Source of the DNA: an uncultured Opitutia bacterium
GTDB taxonomy: Bacteria > Verrucomicrobiota > Verrucomicrobiia > Opitutales > Opitutaceae
Direction of reading: 5' to 3'
DNA: 64,000 nt
NCBI GenBank assembly: GCA_903825285.1
Contig: CAIJZY010000014.1
Coordinates: 186,001-250,000 of the forward strand
Below, piece after piece: positions 34,149-45,283 of this stretch. Each line of letters opens with the position of its first letter. The first letter of the stretch is position 1. The position numbers were made by a program, and so were the translations under genes. Below the pieces are notes generated by a model. That model saw only the letters and a program-made list of their open reading frames with translations. It was not told where the DNA came from and searched no databases.

Positions 34149-34952
34149 GTGCCCCGCGCCCCTCTGTCCGTGATGCTCGGCCTGCTGCTGCCTTGGTGCG
34201 GCGCGACCCTGCGCGCGGCCGGCGACGCCGACGTGGCGGCGGCGTGGGAGCTCGTGGCGCGACACCTTCCGACCGACGCGCAGGCGCGGCTCGGTGCCAC
34301 GACCGGCGGCGGGCGCGAGGCCGCGTTCGCGGCGGCGGTGGTGCTGCTGGACCGTCCCCCGGTCACCGACGCCAAGCTCACGACGGCCGCCGCACAGCTG
34401 GCCGACCTGGCGCGCGGCGACGACGAGATCGCGGCGGCCGCGGGCTACCTCGAGGCCCGGCTCTACCAGGCGCATTTTTTCTCGCCCGATCCCGCGCGCG
34501 CGGCGCGCGCCTACGCCGCGCTGGCGGCGCGGCAGCCGCATAGCCCCTGGGCCCAGCTCGGGCTCGTGAAGCTGGCGCTCCTCCGGCTCTACGTCCTGCC
34601 GGAACCCGCGTCGCCCGCGGCGCGCGTGGCGGCGGCGGAGGCGCTGCTGGCACAGGTGGAGATCCCCGCGCTGCAGCGCGACCTGCACCTCGTGCTCGGA
34701 CGCGGCCGGCTGTTCTTCCAGCTGCCCGGCGTGCTGCCGCACCTGCTGGCGGCCGACCGCATCGGCGGGCTCGCGGGCACGGTTCGCTCGGACCTGCAGC
34801 TGCAGATCGCCGAGCTCTCGCGGCGTGCCGGCGAACCGGCGCAGGCCCGGCGCTACTTCAAGGCGTTCCTCGCGGAGAATGAAGTCGACCCGCGCGTCTA
34901 CACCGTGCGCGCCCGCCTCGCGGAGATGGCGGGAAAGGAAGGCACCCCATGA
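34149..34952 (+). CDS. Exported TPR-like helical protein
   Basis: This 267-residue protein starts at GTG 34149 with a signal-like N-terminus (VPRAPLSVMLGLLLPWCGAT). Helical repeats resembling TPR/alpha-solenoid units follow (YLEARLYQAHFFSPDPARAA, LQLQIAELSRRAGEPAQARR, YFKAFLAENEVDP). No enzymatic motif is seen. It overlaps the next gene, an exported solute-binding protein, by 4 bases (ATGA). The two probably act together at the cell envelope, perhaps as a ligand-sensing or scaffold pair. Confidence 0.75.
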   Translation: MPRAPLSVMLGLLLPWCGATLRAAGDADVAAAWELVARHLPTDAQARLGATTGGGREAAFAAAVVLLDRPPVTDAKLTTAAAQLADLARGDDEIAAAAGYLEARLYQAHFFSPDPARAARAYAALAARQPHSPWAQLGLVKLALLRLYVLPEPASPAARVAAAEALLAQVEIPALQRDLHLVLGRGRLFFQLPGVLPHLLAADRIGGLAGTVRSDLQLQIAELSRRAGEPAQARRYFKAFLAENEVDPRVYTVRARLAEMAGKEGTP

Positions 34953-36559
34953 GACGCCATCCGCTGCGCCGGGGCCTGCTCCTGCTCTTCGTCGCCTATC
35001 TCGGCGCGACTTACTGGGTGTTCACCCGCTCGGCGCCGCTGGTGGCGTCGCGGCCCGTGACCCTCCGCCTGGCGCACTGGCAGATTGAAAAGGGCCCGCC
35101 CGACGGACTCGCCGCGGTGATCCGGCGCTATGAGGAGCTCAATCCGCGCGTCCGGGTCGAGACGGTGGCCGTGCCGTCGTCCATCTACCGGCAGTGGCTG
35201 CGGACGAACCTCACCGGGGGCACCGCGACGGATCTCATCGAGTTCGCGTACTGGGTCGGCGGGGTGGACGACGTGCCCGTGCGGTACTTCGAGCCGCTGA
35301 CGCGCGCCATGGATGCGCCCAATCCCTACAACCGCGGCACGTCCCTCGAGCGCGTGCCGTGGCGGCACACATTCTCCGACAGCCTGTACACCATGCTCAG
35401 CCAGAGTCCCGAGGTCGGCCAGATCTACGGCGTGACCCTCTCGCAGGGCAGCAGCCGCCTGTTCTGCAACCGCGAGCTGCTGCGGGCGATCACCGGGTCC
35501 GTTGAGCCGCCGCGCACCTTCATCGAGTTCCGCCGGCTCTGCGCGCAGGCCGCCGAGTACGCGCAGCGGACCGGCCGCCCGCTGCACCCGCTCGCGGGCT
35601 CGCGCAGCAACGCGCGGTGGCTGATGGAAATGCTCATGCAGGGCTGCGTCACGGGCCTGAACCTCGAGCTGGACCGCGACGGCTTCCTCGACCGCAACGC
35701 GTACCAGGTGCTCGGGGATTACCTGCAGGGCCGCTGGGATTCCCGCCGGCCGGAGCTGCGGGCCGCGTACGCGCTGCTGCGCGAGGTCAGCCAGCAGATG
35801 CGCCCGGGCTTCACCCAGCTCGGGCGCGACGACGCGATCCAGGAGTTCGTGCGCGGCGAGGCGCTGTTCATCTTCTCGGGCACCTATGACGCCACCAGCC
35901 TCCGGCGCCTGGCGGCGTTTCCCGTCGAGGTGATGCACGTGCCGCAGCTGACCCAGGACGACCCCGTGGTCGGCCCGTACATCCGCGGGCCGTTCCTCGA
36001 GGGGCTGCTCGGCACGAGCCTGGAGATCTATCTCAACAAGGACAGCCGGCACAAGGAGGAGGCCCTGGATTTCCTGCGCTTCCTCACGAGCGTCGAGGGC
36101 GGGACGCTCTTCACGGCCCACAGCGGGTGGCTGTCGGCCATCCGCGATGTCCCCGCCGCGCCGGAAATCGAGGTGCAGCGCGCCACGGCCAACGGCTACT
36201 ACACCGGCATCTTCTACATGGGGATCGGCCCGAACACCCTGCAGTCCTTCAACCAGAACCTCCACCTGCTCGTGGGCCCGCAGGGCAGCGTGGACCGGTT
36301 TGTCGAGGCCCTCGAGGCCGGACAGCGGCAGCAGGTCAGCGACGACCTGCGCCTCGACATTCACAACCGGCTCACCGGCGAGCGCGGCGTGGATGCCGAA
36401 ATCGCCGCGCTGGGCGGGCTCGACCGGCTGCGCGGGTCCAACCCGGAACGATCCGACCGGCTCCTGGCCCTGGCCTCCAACCAGACGATCGCCGAGATCA
36501 AGGTCTACGAGTCCGAGTGGATCCTCCTGCGTCACGGCGTCCGCTCGGACGGACCGTGA
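34949..36559 (+). CDS. Extracellular solute-binding protein (family 1-like)
   Basis: This 536-residue protein has an N-terminal signal anchor (RGLLLLFVAYLGATYWVF) and the periplasmic sugar-binding fold: VTLRLAHWQIEKGPP, AVIRRYEELNPRVRVETVAV, IYGVTLSQGSSRLFCNRELL and FLRFLTSVEGG. It is longer than usual for family 1. No transporter permease or ATPase genes are nearby; instead it is paired with a TPR-like exported protein and followed by a sensor kinase gene. It could be a ligand-binding co-sensor or part of an orphan ABC importer. Confidence 0.82.
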   Translation: MRRHPLRRGLLLLFVAYLGATYWVFTRSAPLVASRPVTLRLAHWQIEKGPPDGLAAVIRRYEELNPRVRVETVAVPSSIYRQWLRTNLTGGTATDLIEFAYWVGGVDDVPVRYFEPLTRAMDAPNPYNRGTSLERVPWRHTFSDSLYTMLSQSPEVGQIYGVTLSQGSSRLFCNRELLRAITGSVEPPRTFIEFRRLCAQAAEYAQRTGRPLHPLAGSRSNARWLMEMLMQGCVTGLNLELDRDGFLDRNAYQVLGDYLQGRWDSRRPELRAAYALLREVSQQMRPGFTQLGRDDAIQEFVRGEALFIFSGTYDATSLRRLAAFPVEVMHVPQLTQDDPVVGPYIRGPFLEGLLGTSLEIYLNKDSRHKEEALDFLRFLTSVEGGTLFTAHSGWLSAIRDVPAAPEIEVQRATANGYYTGIFYMGIGPNTLQSFNQNLHLLVGPQGSVDRFVEALEAGQRQQVSDDLRLDIHNRLTGERGVDAEIAALGGLDRLRGSNPERSDRLLALASNQTIAEIKVYESEWILLRHGVRSDGP

Positions 36560-36608
36560 CGCCGGCCCCGCCCGCTCACTAAGCGAGGCCCGGCGCGGGG
36601 GTTAGCAT

Positions 36609-36626
36609 CTACCGGAATTCCGGTAG
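36609..36626. promoter_or_regulatory. Perfect 18-bp palindrome CTACCGGAATTCCGGTAG
   Basis: An uninterrupted 9+9 palindrome lies 50 bases after the solute-binding-protein stop and 116 bases before the kinase ATG at 36742. It could be an operator for a dimeric regulator or fold as a short hairpin at the end of the upstream transcript. It shares CCGGTA/TACCGG halves with the operator at 24398. Confidence 0.45.
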
Positions 36627-36741
36627 TCAGGGCCTTCGTAAATAATATGCGAATGTCACAGGCTTCCGGACGCCCAAGTGATGGGCGCCCGCTTTCACTG
36701 ACAAGCCCGTCCGTCCCAGGCCTTAACCACCCAGCTAAACC

Positions 36742-38667
36742 ATGAAAGTCCTGCATATTGAGGACAATCCTCAGGACGCCGAGCTGGTGCAGCAGTTGGT
36801 GATGGCGGAGTGGCCGGATTGCCAGTTTGCGGTGGTGGAAAGCGAGGCGGCCCTTCGGCACGAGCTGCACCGCGGGGGTCATGACATGATCCTGTCGGAT
36901 TTCTCGCTGCCGGGCTTCAGCGGCATGGATGCGCTGCGCGTGGCGCAGGAGCTGGCGCCGGGGGTGCCCTTCATCTTTGTCTCCGGCACGATGGGCGAGG
37001 ACCGGGCCATCGCGGCGGTGAAGTCCGGCGCGCGCGACTATGTGCTCAAGGACCGGATGAAGCGCCTCGTGCTCTCGATGCGCGACGCCCTGCGCGAGTG
37101 CGAGGAGCGGCAGGTGCGGGTGGAGGCCGAGAAGATGGTGGCCCAGCAGTCGAACATCCTGAACCGCGCGCGGGAGGGCATCATCATCACCGACATGGAG
37201 GGCCGCATCCTCTACTGGAATGCCGGCGCGGAGCGGATCTTCGGCTGGCGCGCGGATGAGGTGATGGGCCGGAAGTCGACCGACCTGCTGCTCGACGCGG
37301 AGGAGCGGGCGCAGCTGCTGGCGTCGCGCGAAGCCACCGCGGCGAAGGGCGAATGGCAGGGCGAGCTGCGGCTGCACAATCACCAGGGCAGGCTGGTCTT
37401 TCTTGAGCTGCGGCGGTCGCTGGTCTGCGACAGCGAGGGCCGGGCCACCGCGCAGCTCGTGCTCGCGAGCGACATCAGCGAGCGCAAGAGCCTCGAGGAG
37501 CAGGTCCAGCGCGCGCAGCGCCTGGAGAACATCGGCCTGCTGGCGGCGGGCATCGCCCATGACCTGAACAACATGCTCGCCCCCGTGCTGCTGGCCGTGC
37601 CGATGCTGCGCCTGTCGGCGATCGACGACACCAGCCGCCGGCTCCTCGCCACGCTGGAGTATAGCGCCGAGCGCGGGACGGCGCTCGTGCGGCAGATCCT
37701 CGGCTTCGCGCGCGGTGTCGGCGGCGAGCCCCAGCTGGTGCAGATCCGGCACCTGCTCAAGGAAACCGCCAAGTTCATGACGGGCACGTTTCCGCCGAAC
37801 ATCGTCCTCGAGTCGGACTTCGCCGCCGACCTCTGGACCGTCCGGATCAACCCGACCCAGATCAACCAGGTCCTGCTCAACCTCTGCGTGAACGCCCGCG
37901 ACGCCATGCCGCAGGGCGGCACGCTGCGCCTGCGGGCGGAGAACTGCCGGGTGGGCGACGAGGCCGCGATGGCGATCGAGGGCGGCCGGCCCGGCGCCTT
38001 CCTCGTGCTCGAGGTCGCGGACACCGGCACCGGCATCGCGCCCGAGGTGATGGAGCACATGTGGGAGCCGTTCGTGACGACCAAGGGGGCGGGGCAGGGC
38101 ACCGGCCTCGGCCTGTCCACGGTGCGCGGCATCGTGAAGAACCATTTTGGGTTCATCGAGCTCCGCACCGCGGTCGGGCAGGGCACGTCGTTCCGCGTCT
38201 ACCTGCCCGCGGCGGAGGGCACCATCGAGGAGCCGATCCGGCCCACCACGCCGCCGCTGCCGCGCGGCCGGGGCGAGCACATCCTCGTGGTGGATGATGA
38301 GGAGCCGATCCGCGACGTGATCGCGGCGATCCTCCGCCAGCACGGCTACCGCGTGACCACGGCGGCGGACGGCGCGGAGGCCACGGCCTGCTTTGCGCGG
38401 CTGGCGAGCGAGATCCATCTTGTCGTGCTCGACTACCACATGCCCAACCTCAGCGGGGCGGTGCTGGCCAAGGTGCTGCAGCACATCAACGCGGAGGTGC
38501 GCATCCTGATGGTGAGCGGGCTGACCCGGACCGGCGAGCCGGGCCGGGCCGCAAAGCCGGACGACTACGCGGGATCGTTCCTGCTCAAGCCCTTCAAGCC
38601 CGAGACGCTGCTGCGCCGCGTGCAGGAGCTGCTGATGTCGCGGCAGACGGCGGTTTTCCCGCCGTAA
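36742..38667 (+). CDS. Hybrid sensor kinase: REC-PAS-HisKA-HATPase-REC
   Basis: This 641-residue soluble protein has an N-terminal receiver (about 1-120; phospho-Asp in MILSDFSLPGFSG), a PAS domain (about 135-250; GIIITDMEGRILYWNAGAE) and HisKA with His in GIAHDLNNMLAPV. An HATPase_c domain follows (N box [37 protein letters not shown]). A C-terminal receiver spans about 515-630 (HILVVDDEEPIRDV, LVVLDYHMPNLSG). There is no membrane segment, so the input is cytoplasmic. Upstream is a 182-base gap with an 18-bp palindrome and no sigma-28-like site. Confidence 0.9.
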   Translation: MKVLHIEDNPQDAELVQQLVMAEWPDCQFAVVESEAALRHELHRGGHDMILSDFSLPGFSGMDALRVAQELAPGVPFIFVSGTMGEDRAIAAVKSGARDYVLKDRMKRLVLSMRDALRECEERQVRVEAEKMVAQQSNILNRAREGIIITDMEGRILYWNAGAERIFGWRADEVMGRKSTDLLLDAEERAQLLASREATAAKGEWQGELRLHNHQGRLVFLELRRSLVCDSEGRATAQLVLASDISERKSLEEQVQRAQRLENIGLLAAGIAHDLNNMLAPVLLAVPMLRLSAIDDTSRRLLATLEYSAERGTALVRQILGFARGVGGEPQLVQIRHLLKETAKFMTGTFPPNIVLESDFAADLWTVRINPTQINQVLLNLCVNARDAMPQGGTLRLRAENCRVGDEAAMAIEGGRPGAFLVLEVADTGTGIAPEVMEHMWEPFVTTKGAGQGTGLGLSTVRGIVKNHFGFIELRTAVGQGTSFRVYLPAAEGTIEEPIRPTTPPLPRGRGEHILVVDDEEPIRDVIAAILRQHGYRVTTAADGAEATACFARLASEIHLVVLDYHMPNLSGAVLAKVLQHINAEVRILMVSGLTRTGEPGRAAKPDDYAGSFLLKPFKPETLLRRVQELLMSRQTAVFPP

Positions 38668-38700
38668 TTTTTCCCCTTACTGCGCCGGGGTGGGGGCGGA

Positions 38701-38817
38701 CGAACGCCAAACGCCCAACGCCGAACATTGCACGCCGAAGTTCATTCCGGCGCGCGGCCAGGCCGCGGACGATTCTTCGGCGTTGGACGTCCGGCGTTGG
38801 ACGTTCGGCGTTCGCCC
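38701..38817. repeat. Inverted repeat of GACGCCGAAC words (family C copy 3)
   Basis: The left arm 38701-38740 (CGAACGCCAAACGCCCAACG and following) and the right arm 38775-38817 (CTTCGGCGTTGGACGTCCGG and following) are imperfect reverse complements around a 34-base loop. It lies between the convergent ends of two kinase genes and could act as a two-way barrier. Confidence 0.8.
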
Positions 38818-38825
38818 GACGGCCT

Positions 38826-41819
<2,994 letters not shown>

Positions 41820-41855
41820 GGGCGGGTACGTGGCGGGAGGTCGGGCCATGTCCAC

Positions 41856-41882
41856 CTATCGGCTCAGGGCTCCAGCGCTTTA
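41856..41882 (-). promoter_or_regulatory. Sigma-28-like promoter for hybrid kinase
   Basis: On the minus strand TAAAGCGC (41882-41875), an 11-base spacer and GCCGATAG (41863-41856) match the FliA consensus TAAAGTTT-N11-GCCGATAA at 12 of 16 positions, with the exact enteric spacing. Confidence 0.72.
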
Positions 41883-41930
41883 GGTGCATTGCCGGCGGTC
41901 GGGGCGGGGCGAGAAATCGTCAAAAACTGC

Positions 41931-41957
41931 GAAAGTTCGCCGGATCCGCGCCGATGG
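41931..41957 (+). promoter_or_regulatory. Sigma-28-like promoter for HDOD protein
   Basis: GAAAGTTC-N11-GCCGATGG on the plus strand, back to back with the kinase promoter 48 bases away. The -10 box contains the ATG at 41954, implying that translation starts further downstream, probably at 41990. Confidence 0.66.
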
Positions 41958-41989
41958 AACGCGTGCATCCCATGATTGCGGACTCCACC

Positions 41990-42901
41990 ATGCCGAGTTT
42001 GAGCGCGTTCACCCCCGAGGACATCGTGCGGGAGGTGCGGCACCTGCCGTCGGCCCCCAAGGTGCTGCCGCGGCTCAAGCAGCTCCTGACGGATGGCAAC
42101 TCCGCGATGCACGAGATCGTGGCCCTGATCCGCCTCGACCCCGGCATCGCCGCGCGGGTCCTCCAGGTGGGCAACAGCGCCTTCTTCAGCAAGGGCGTAC
42201 GCTGCTTCACGGTCGAGGAGGCCGTGCAGCGGGTGGGGTACGACGAGATTTACGAGCTGGTCGCCTACGCGGTGGCCTCGCAGGTGCTGGTCCGGCCGCT
42301 CGCGGTCTACGGGGTGGAGGCGGACACGCTCTGGACGAACTCCGTGGCGTGCGCGCTGGCGGCGGAGACGCTCGCGATGCGCACGAACCAGGACCGCAAC
42401 GTCGCGTACACGATCGGCCTGCTCCATGCCGTCGGCATGGTGGCGATCGACGAGTGGGCGCTGCACCACGCGCCGGCGCTCGTGCTGCGCCACGCGGGCT
42501 TCCCGCGCGAGGCGACCGAGGCCGAGCGGGCCGTCTTCGGCTTCACGCAGGCGGAGGCCGGCTCGGCGCTGCTGCGCCACTGGAATTTTCCCGCGGCCAT
42601 GTCGGACCCGCTCCGCTGGCAGTACACGCCGCGCGCGTCGCCCGGCCAGGCCCGCATGGCGAGCCTCCTGCTCGCCGCGAAGTGGCTGCGCTCCGCGGTC
42701 TGCTGCGAACCCCGGCAGCGGCCGGCGCTCCCGGACCCGGCGCAGCTCCAGCCGCTCGGGATCAACCCGCTTTCCCTCCAGGGCGTCGTGCCCGAGATCG
42801 AGCTGCGGCTCGCGGACGTGAGCTCCCTGCTCGACGTCGACTCGGGGTCCAAAGGCAGCCGGCCGCAGTTTCCCACGCCGGACTGGACCTGGCGGGGTTG
42901 A
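41990..42901 (+). CDS. HDOD domain protein
   Basis: From ATG 41990 (MPSLSAFTPEDIV) the protein has 303 residues, most of it one HDOD domain: LPSAPKVLPRLKQLL, IRLDPGIAARVLQVGNSAFF, VEEAVQRVGYDEIYELV, VAYTIGLLHAVGMVAID. HDOD proteins are signalling or scaffold relatives of HD phosphohydrolases that usually lack catalytic metal residues; many regulate motility or chemotaxis. An alternative ATG at 41954 adds 12 residues but overlaps the sigma-28-like -10 box. It is divergent from the hybrid kinase, each with its own FliA-like promoter. Confidence 0.85.
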   Translation: MPSLSAFTPEDIVREVRHLPSAPKVLPRLKQLLTDGNSAMHEIVALIRLDPGIAARVLQVGNSAFFSKGVRCFTVEEAVQRVGYDEIYELVAYAVASQVLVRPLAVYGVEADTLWTNSVACALAAETLAMRTNQDRNVAYTIGLLHAVGMVAIDEWALHHAPALVLRHAGFPREATEAERAVFGFTQAEAGSALLRHWNFPAAMSDPLRWQYTPRASPGQARMASLLLAAKWLRSAVCCEPRQRPALPDPAQLQPLGINPLSLQGVVPEIELRLADVSSLLDVDSGSKGSRPQFPTPDWTWRG

Positions 42902-42962
42902 GCAATTCGGCGGGAATTTCCCGCGGGCATCCCAGGCTGGCCCAGGACCAGCCGCGCCCGGC

Positions 42963-43352
42963 CTACGAGCAGCGCGAGTAGATCTTCTGCAGCATCGCGG
43001 CGGCCGGCACCACGGGCGTGGCGGGCGCGCCCGCCTCGGTGGCGGGACGGCTGAGGCTGCAGCGGAGCAGGAGCTGCTCGTTTTCCTTGTCGAGCTGGAG
43101 AATCTGGAGGATCCGGGCGCGGGTCTTCTCGAGGCCGGCCTGGAGGGAGGTGTCGCGGGCCGACGTGGCGGGCAGGGCGCGCAGCGCGGCGAGGGACTGG
43201 TCGAGCTTGTCCAGGAGCGCCCGCTTGCGCGCGAGGAGGGCCTCGTCGGGCGAGCGCTGGTGCTGGCGGAGGAAGCGGTTCTCATCGAGCACGCACTGGT
43301 GGATCTCGTCGCACAGCTGCTGGTGCTGCTGGAGGATGGTCGTCTGGTTCAT
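42963..43352 (-). CDS. Helical protein, possible FlgN-type flagellar chaperone
   Basis: This 129-residue, mostly helical protein (ILQQHQQLCDEIHQCVLDEN, ALLARKRALLDKLDQSLAAL, RARILQILQLDKENEQLLL) has a short Ala/Pro-rich tail. Size, the leucine/glutamine helix pattern and the ALL-x-x-K-x-x-LL heptad resemble FlgN/FliT-like export chaperones, but the match is by shape only. It is the last gene of a three-gene operon with 4-base overlaps, preceded by a sigma-28-like promoter (45235-45261), which supports a flagellar role. Alternative: an unknown coiled-coil protein. Confidence 0.7.
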   Translation of the reverse strand: MNQTTILQQHQQLCDEIHQCVLDENRFLRQHQRSPDEALLARKRALLDKLDQSLAALRALPATSARDTSLQAGLEKTRARILQILQLDKENEQLLLRCSLSRPATEAGAPATPVVPAAAMLQKIYSRCS

Positions 43353-44593
43353 GGGTGGGAGGCCGGGGTGGCGGTGGCCATGGGAACCGGCTGCCGGCCG
43401 GTGGTGGTTTCGAAGATGCTGGCAACCTGGCGGTGGAGCGAGTCATTCCAGTCGAGATGGCCCATGCGCCAGGCGGCCATGCGGCCGAGCTCGGCGAGCT
43501 CCGGGGCGGCGTTCGCCTTGGTGGCGTCGACGATGCTCTGGTAGGTGGCGTGGGCGCGCTCCACATTGCCCAGCCGCTCGTGGCAGAGGGCGATCTGGTA
43601 GGTCACCGGCAGCCGCCAGGCCGGGTCGTCCGACACGGCGGCCAGGCCGGCGTAGATGGCCAGGGCGTTCAGGGTGTCGCCGTGCTCGAAGAAGTCGTTC
43701 GCGAGCTGGTTGCCCGTGCGCCGCTGCCAGTAGGCCCAGCGCCGCGGGTCGCCGGTCATGCGCGACCGCTCCGTGCGGAGCAGGTCGAGGGTGGCGGCCA
43801 GCGCCTCCTGCGGGCGGTTCAGCGTGCGCAGGCTCACGGCCAGCAGGTAGCGCGCCTCGGGAATGTTGTCGTCGTCCGGCGACTGCGCGAGGAACGCGCG
43901 CAGCGTCTCGACGGCGCCCTCGTGGTCGCCCTGCAGGCTGAGCGAGTAGGCGGCCTTGAACTGGGCGCGGGCCCGGTCCGCCGGCGCGAGGTCGAGCAGG
44001 CGCAGCCGCGAGAAGAACTTCCCGGCCTCGGCGAACTCGCCCGCCTGGAAGTGCGTCTCGGCGATCTCGAACTGCGCGGTCTTCGCCAGCTGCTGGTAGC
44101 GGTCGAAGCCCTCGGACGGCAGCTTGAGCGTGGAGTTGATCACGCTGTAGAAGCGCGCGATCGCCAGGTGGTAGGAGCCCATCGAGCGCAGCGTGCGGCC
44201 GAGTTCCAGCAGCGCGTCGGGCGTGCGCTCGTCGCCGGGATACTCCTGCAGGTACTTCTCGTAGATCGCGGCGGCCTTGGTCAGCGCGCCCTGGCGGCGG
44301 TGCATGCGCGCCAGCCCGAGCAGGGCCGACTTGGTCGCGTACGGCACCGCGGGTCGCGCGGCGAGGACCTGGCGGAAGGCGATCTCCGCCGAGTCGTAGT
44401 CGCCGCGGTCGGTCAGGCGCGTGCCGAGGTTCAGCAGGCCGTGGATCTCATCCTCCGCGTGCGCCTTGGCCGGATGGCCGGGGACCGCCGCCGGCTCCCC
44501 GGCGGCCAGCCACCCTCCGCCCACCGGACCGGTGAGCAGAAGGCAGGCGAACAGGCGGAGGCATCCGGACGTCGGGCGGCGGGGAGGGATCAT
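43349..44593 (-). CDS. Exported TPR protein
   Basis: This 414-residue protein has a signal peptide (CLRLFACLLLTGPVGGGWLA). Successive TPR/YbgF-like units follow: RGDYDSAEIAFRQVLAARP, QGALTKAAAIYEKYLQEYPG, MGSYHLAIARFYSVI, AGEFAEAGKFFSRLRLLD, QGDHEGAVETLRAFLAQSP and GNVERAHATYQSIVDATK. Such proteins scaffold envelope or appendage complexes. It is coupled by 4-base overlaps to the secreted Pro/Ala-rich protein upstream and the FlgN-like protein downstream, and is probably transcribed from the sigma-28-like site. A flagellar-assembly or motor-associated function is inference. Confidence 0.82.
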   Translation of the reverse strand: MIPPRRPTSGCLRLFACLLLTGPVGGGWLAAGEPAAVPGHPAKAHAEDEIHGLLNLGTRLTDRGDYDSAEIAFRQVLAARPAVPYATKSALLGLARMHRRQGALTKAAAIYEKYLQEYPGDERTPDALLELGRTLRSMGSYHLAIARFYSVINSTLKLPSEGFDRYQQLAKTAQFEIAETHFQAGEFAEAGKFFSRLRLLDLAPADRARAQFKAAYSLSLQGDHEGAVETLRAFLAQSPDDDNIPEARYLLAVSLRTLNRPQEALAATLDLLRTERSRMTGDPRRWAYWQRRTGNQLANDFFEHGDTLNALAIYAGLAAVSDDPAWRLPVTYQIALCHERLGNVERAHATYQSIVDATKANAAPELAELGRMAAWRMGHLDWNDSLHRQVASIFETTTGRQPVPMATATPASHP

Positions 44594-45183
44594 TGCTGGG
44601 TTTCGGTGTAGGTGGCGGAGCTGGGGGCCAGCGTCGCCGGCGCGGCCGGCGTGCGCGGGACGGGCACCACGACGGTCACGTCGCGGGGCCCGGTCGCGGA
44701 GCCGGGGATCTGGAAGAACGGCAGGAAGTCCTCGGGTCGGACCTGCGGGTGGATTTCATCGGGCAGGATGGGCGTGGGCGCCGGCTTGTCCGATTTGTCC
44801 GGGCTGGCCGACTCCCCGCGCGCCGAATTCGGCGCGAACGGCGGGGCGCTGTGCACCACCGTGGACTGCGCGGCGGCGGCGTTGGCAAGGGCCACGGAGG
44901 ATTCCGTCATGCTCAGCGCCGGCTGCGGCGGGGCCGCGGCCGGGGGCCGGGACACCAGGTCGGGCGGCGGCGCCACCTCGGCGAAGCGCAGGGGCGGGGC
45001 GCCGAGGACCGGCAGGTAGGCGTTGGGTTCGTGTTCGGGGCAACCCGAGGGCAGGCCCAGGCCGTCCTGCAGCCTGAGGGCGGCAGAAAGGGGCTTGGGC
45101 GCAAGGAACGGCAGGATGAGCGCCAGGCAGTGCAATGCCCGGCGTCCGCCCGTCGACCCATGCGATGGTTCGCGGTGATTCAT
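44590..45183 (-). CDS. Exported Pro/Ala-rich protein of unknown function
   Basis: From ATG 45183 (MNHREPSHGSTGG) the protein has 197 residues. A signal-like hydrophobic stretch (ALHCLALILPFLAPKPLSA) is followed by a proline-, alanine- and serine-rich, probably disordered region (PPAAAPPQPALS, PPFAPNSARGESA) with a short conserved-looking core (EIHPQVRPEDFLPFFQIPG) near the C-terminus. No family is recognised. It is the first gene of the operon with the TPR and FlgN-like genes. The next gene upstream (kinase ending at 45284) is separate, with the promoter extending into its 3' side of the gap. Confidence 0.7.
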   Translation of the reverse strand: MNHREPSHGSTGGRRALHCLALILPFLAPKPLSAALRLQDGLGLPSGCPEHEPNAYLPVLGAPPLRFAEVAPPPDLVSRPPAAAPPQPALSMTESSVALANAAAAQSTVVHSAPPFAPNSARGESASPDKSDKPAPTPILPDEIHPQVRPEDFLPFFQIPGSATGPRDVTVVVPVPRTPAAPATLAPSSATYTETQQ

Positions 45184-45234
45184 TTCGTGGAAGACATTCC
45201 ATGTTAATGGATGGTCATGATTCGGCCCGGAGCC

Positions 45235-45261
45235 ATATCGGCTCAGCCGGACCGGATCTGA
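45235..45261 (-). promoter_or_regulatory. Sigma-28-like promoter for exported/TPR/FlgN-like operon
   Basis: On the minus strand TCAGATCC (45261-45254), N11 and GCCGATAT (45242-45235), 52 bases upstream of ATG 45183. The -10 half and spacing are exact; the -35 uses the TCAG form also seen before the second flagellin. Like the kinase promoter, its -10 is preceded by CTGA. Confidence 0.6.
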
Positions 45262-45283
45262 AACGGAATCTCCCGCCGGAACC

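Noticed and set aside
36640-36741. Possible cyclic-di-GMP riboswitch in the leader of the kinase gene
   Set aside because: The leader has a short CGCCCA/TGGGCG hairpin but lacks the conserved GEMM core and tetraloop-receptor sequences.
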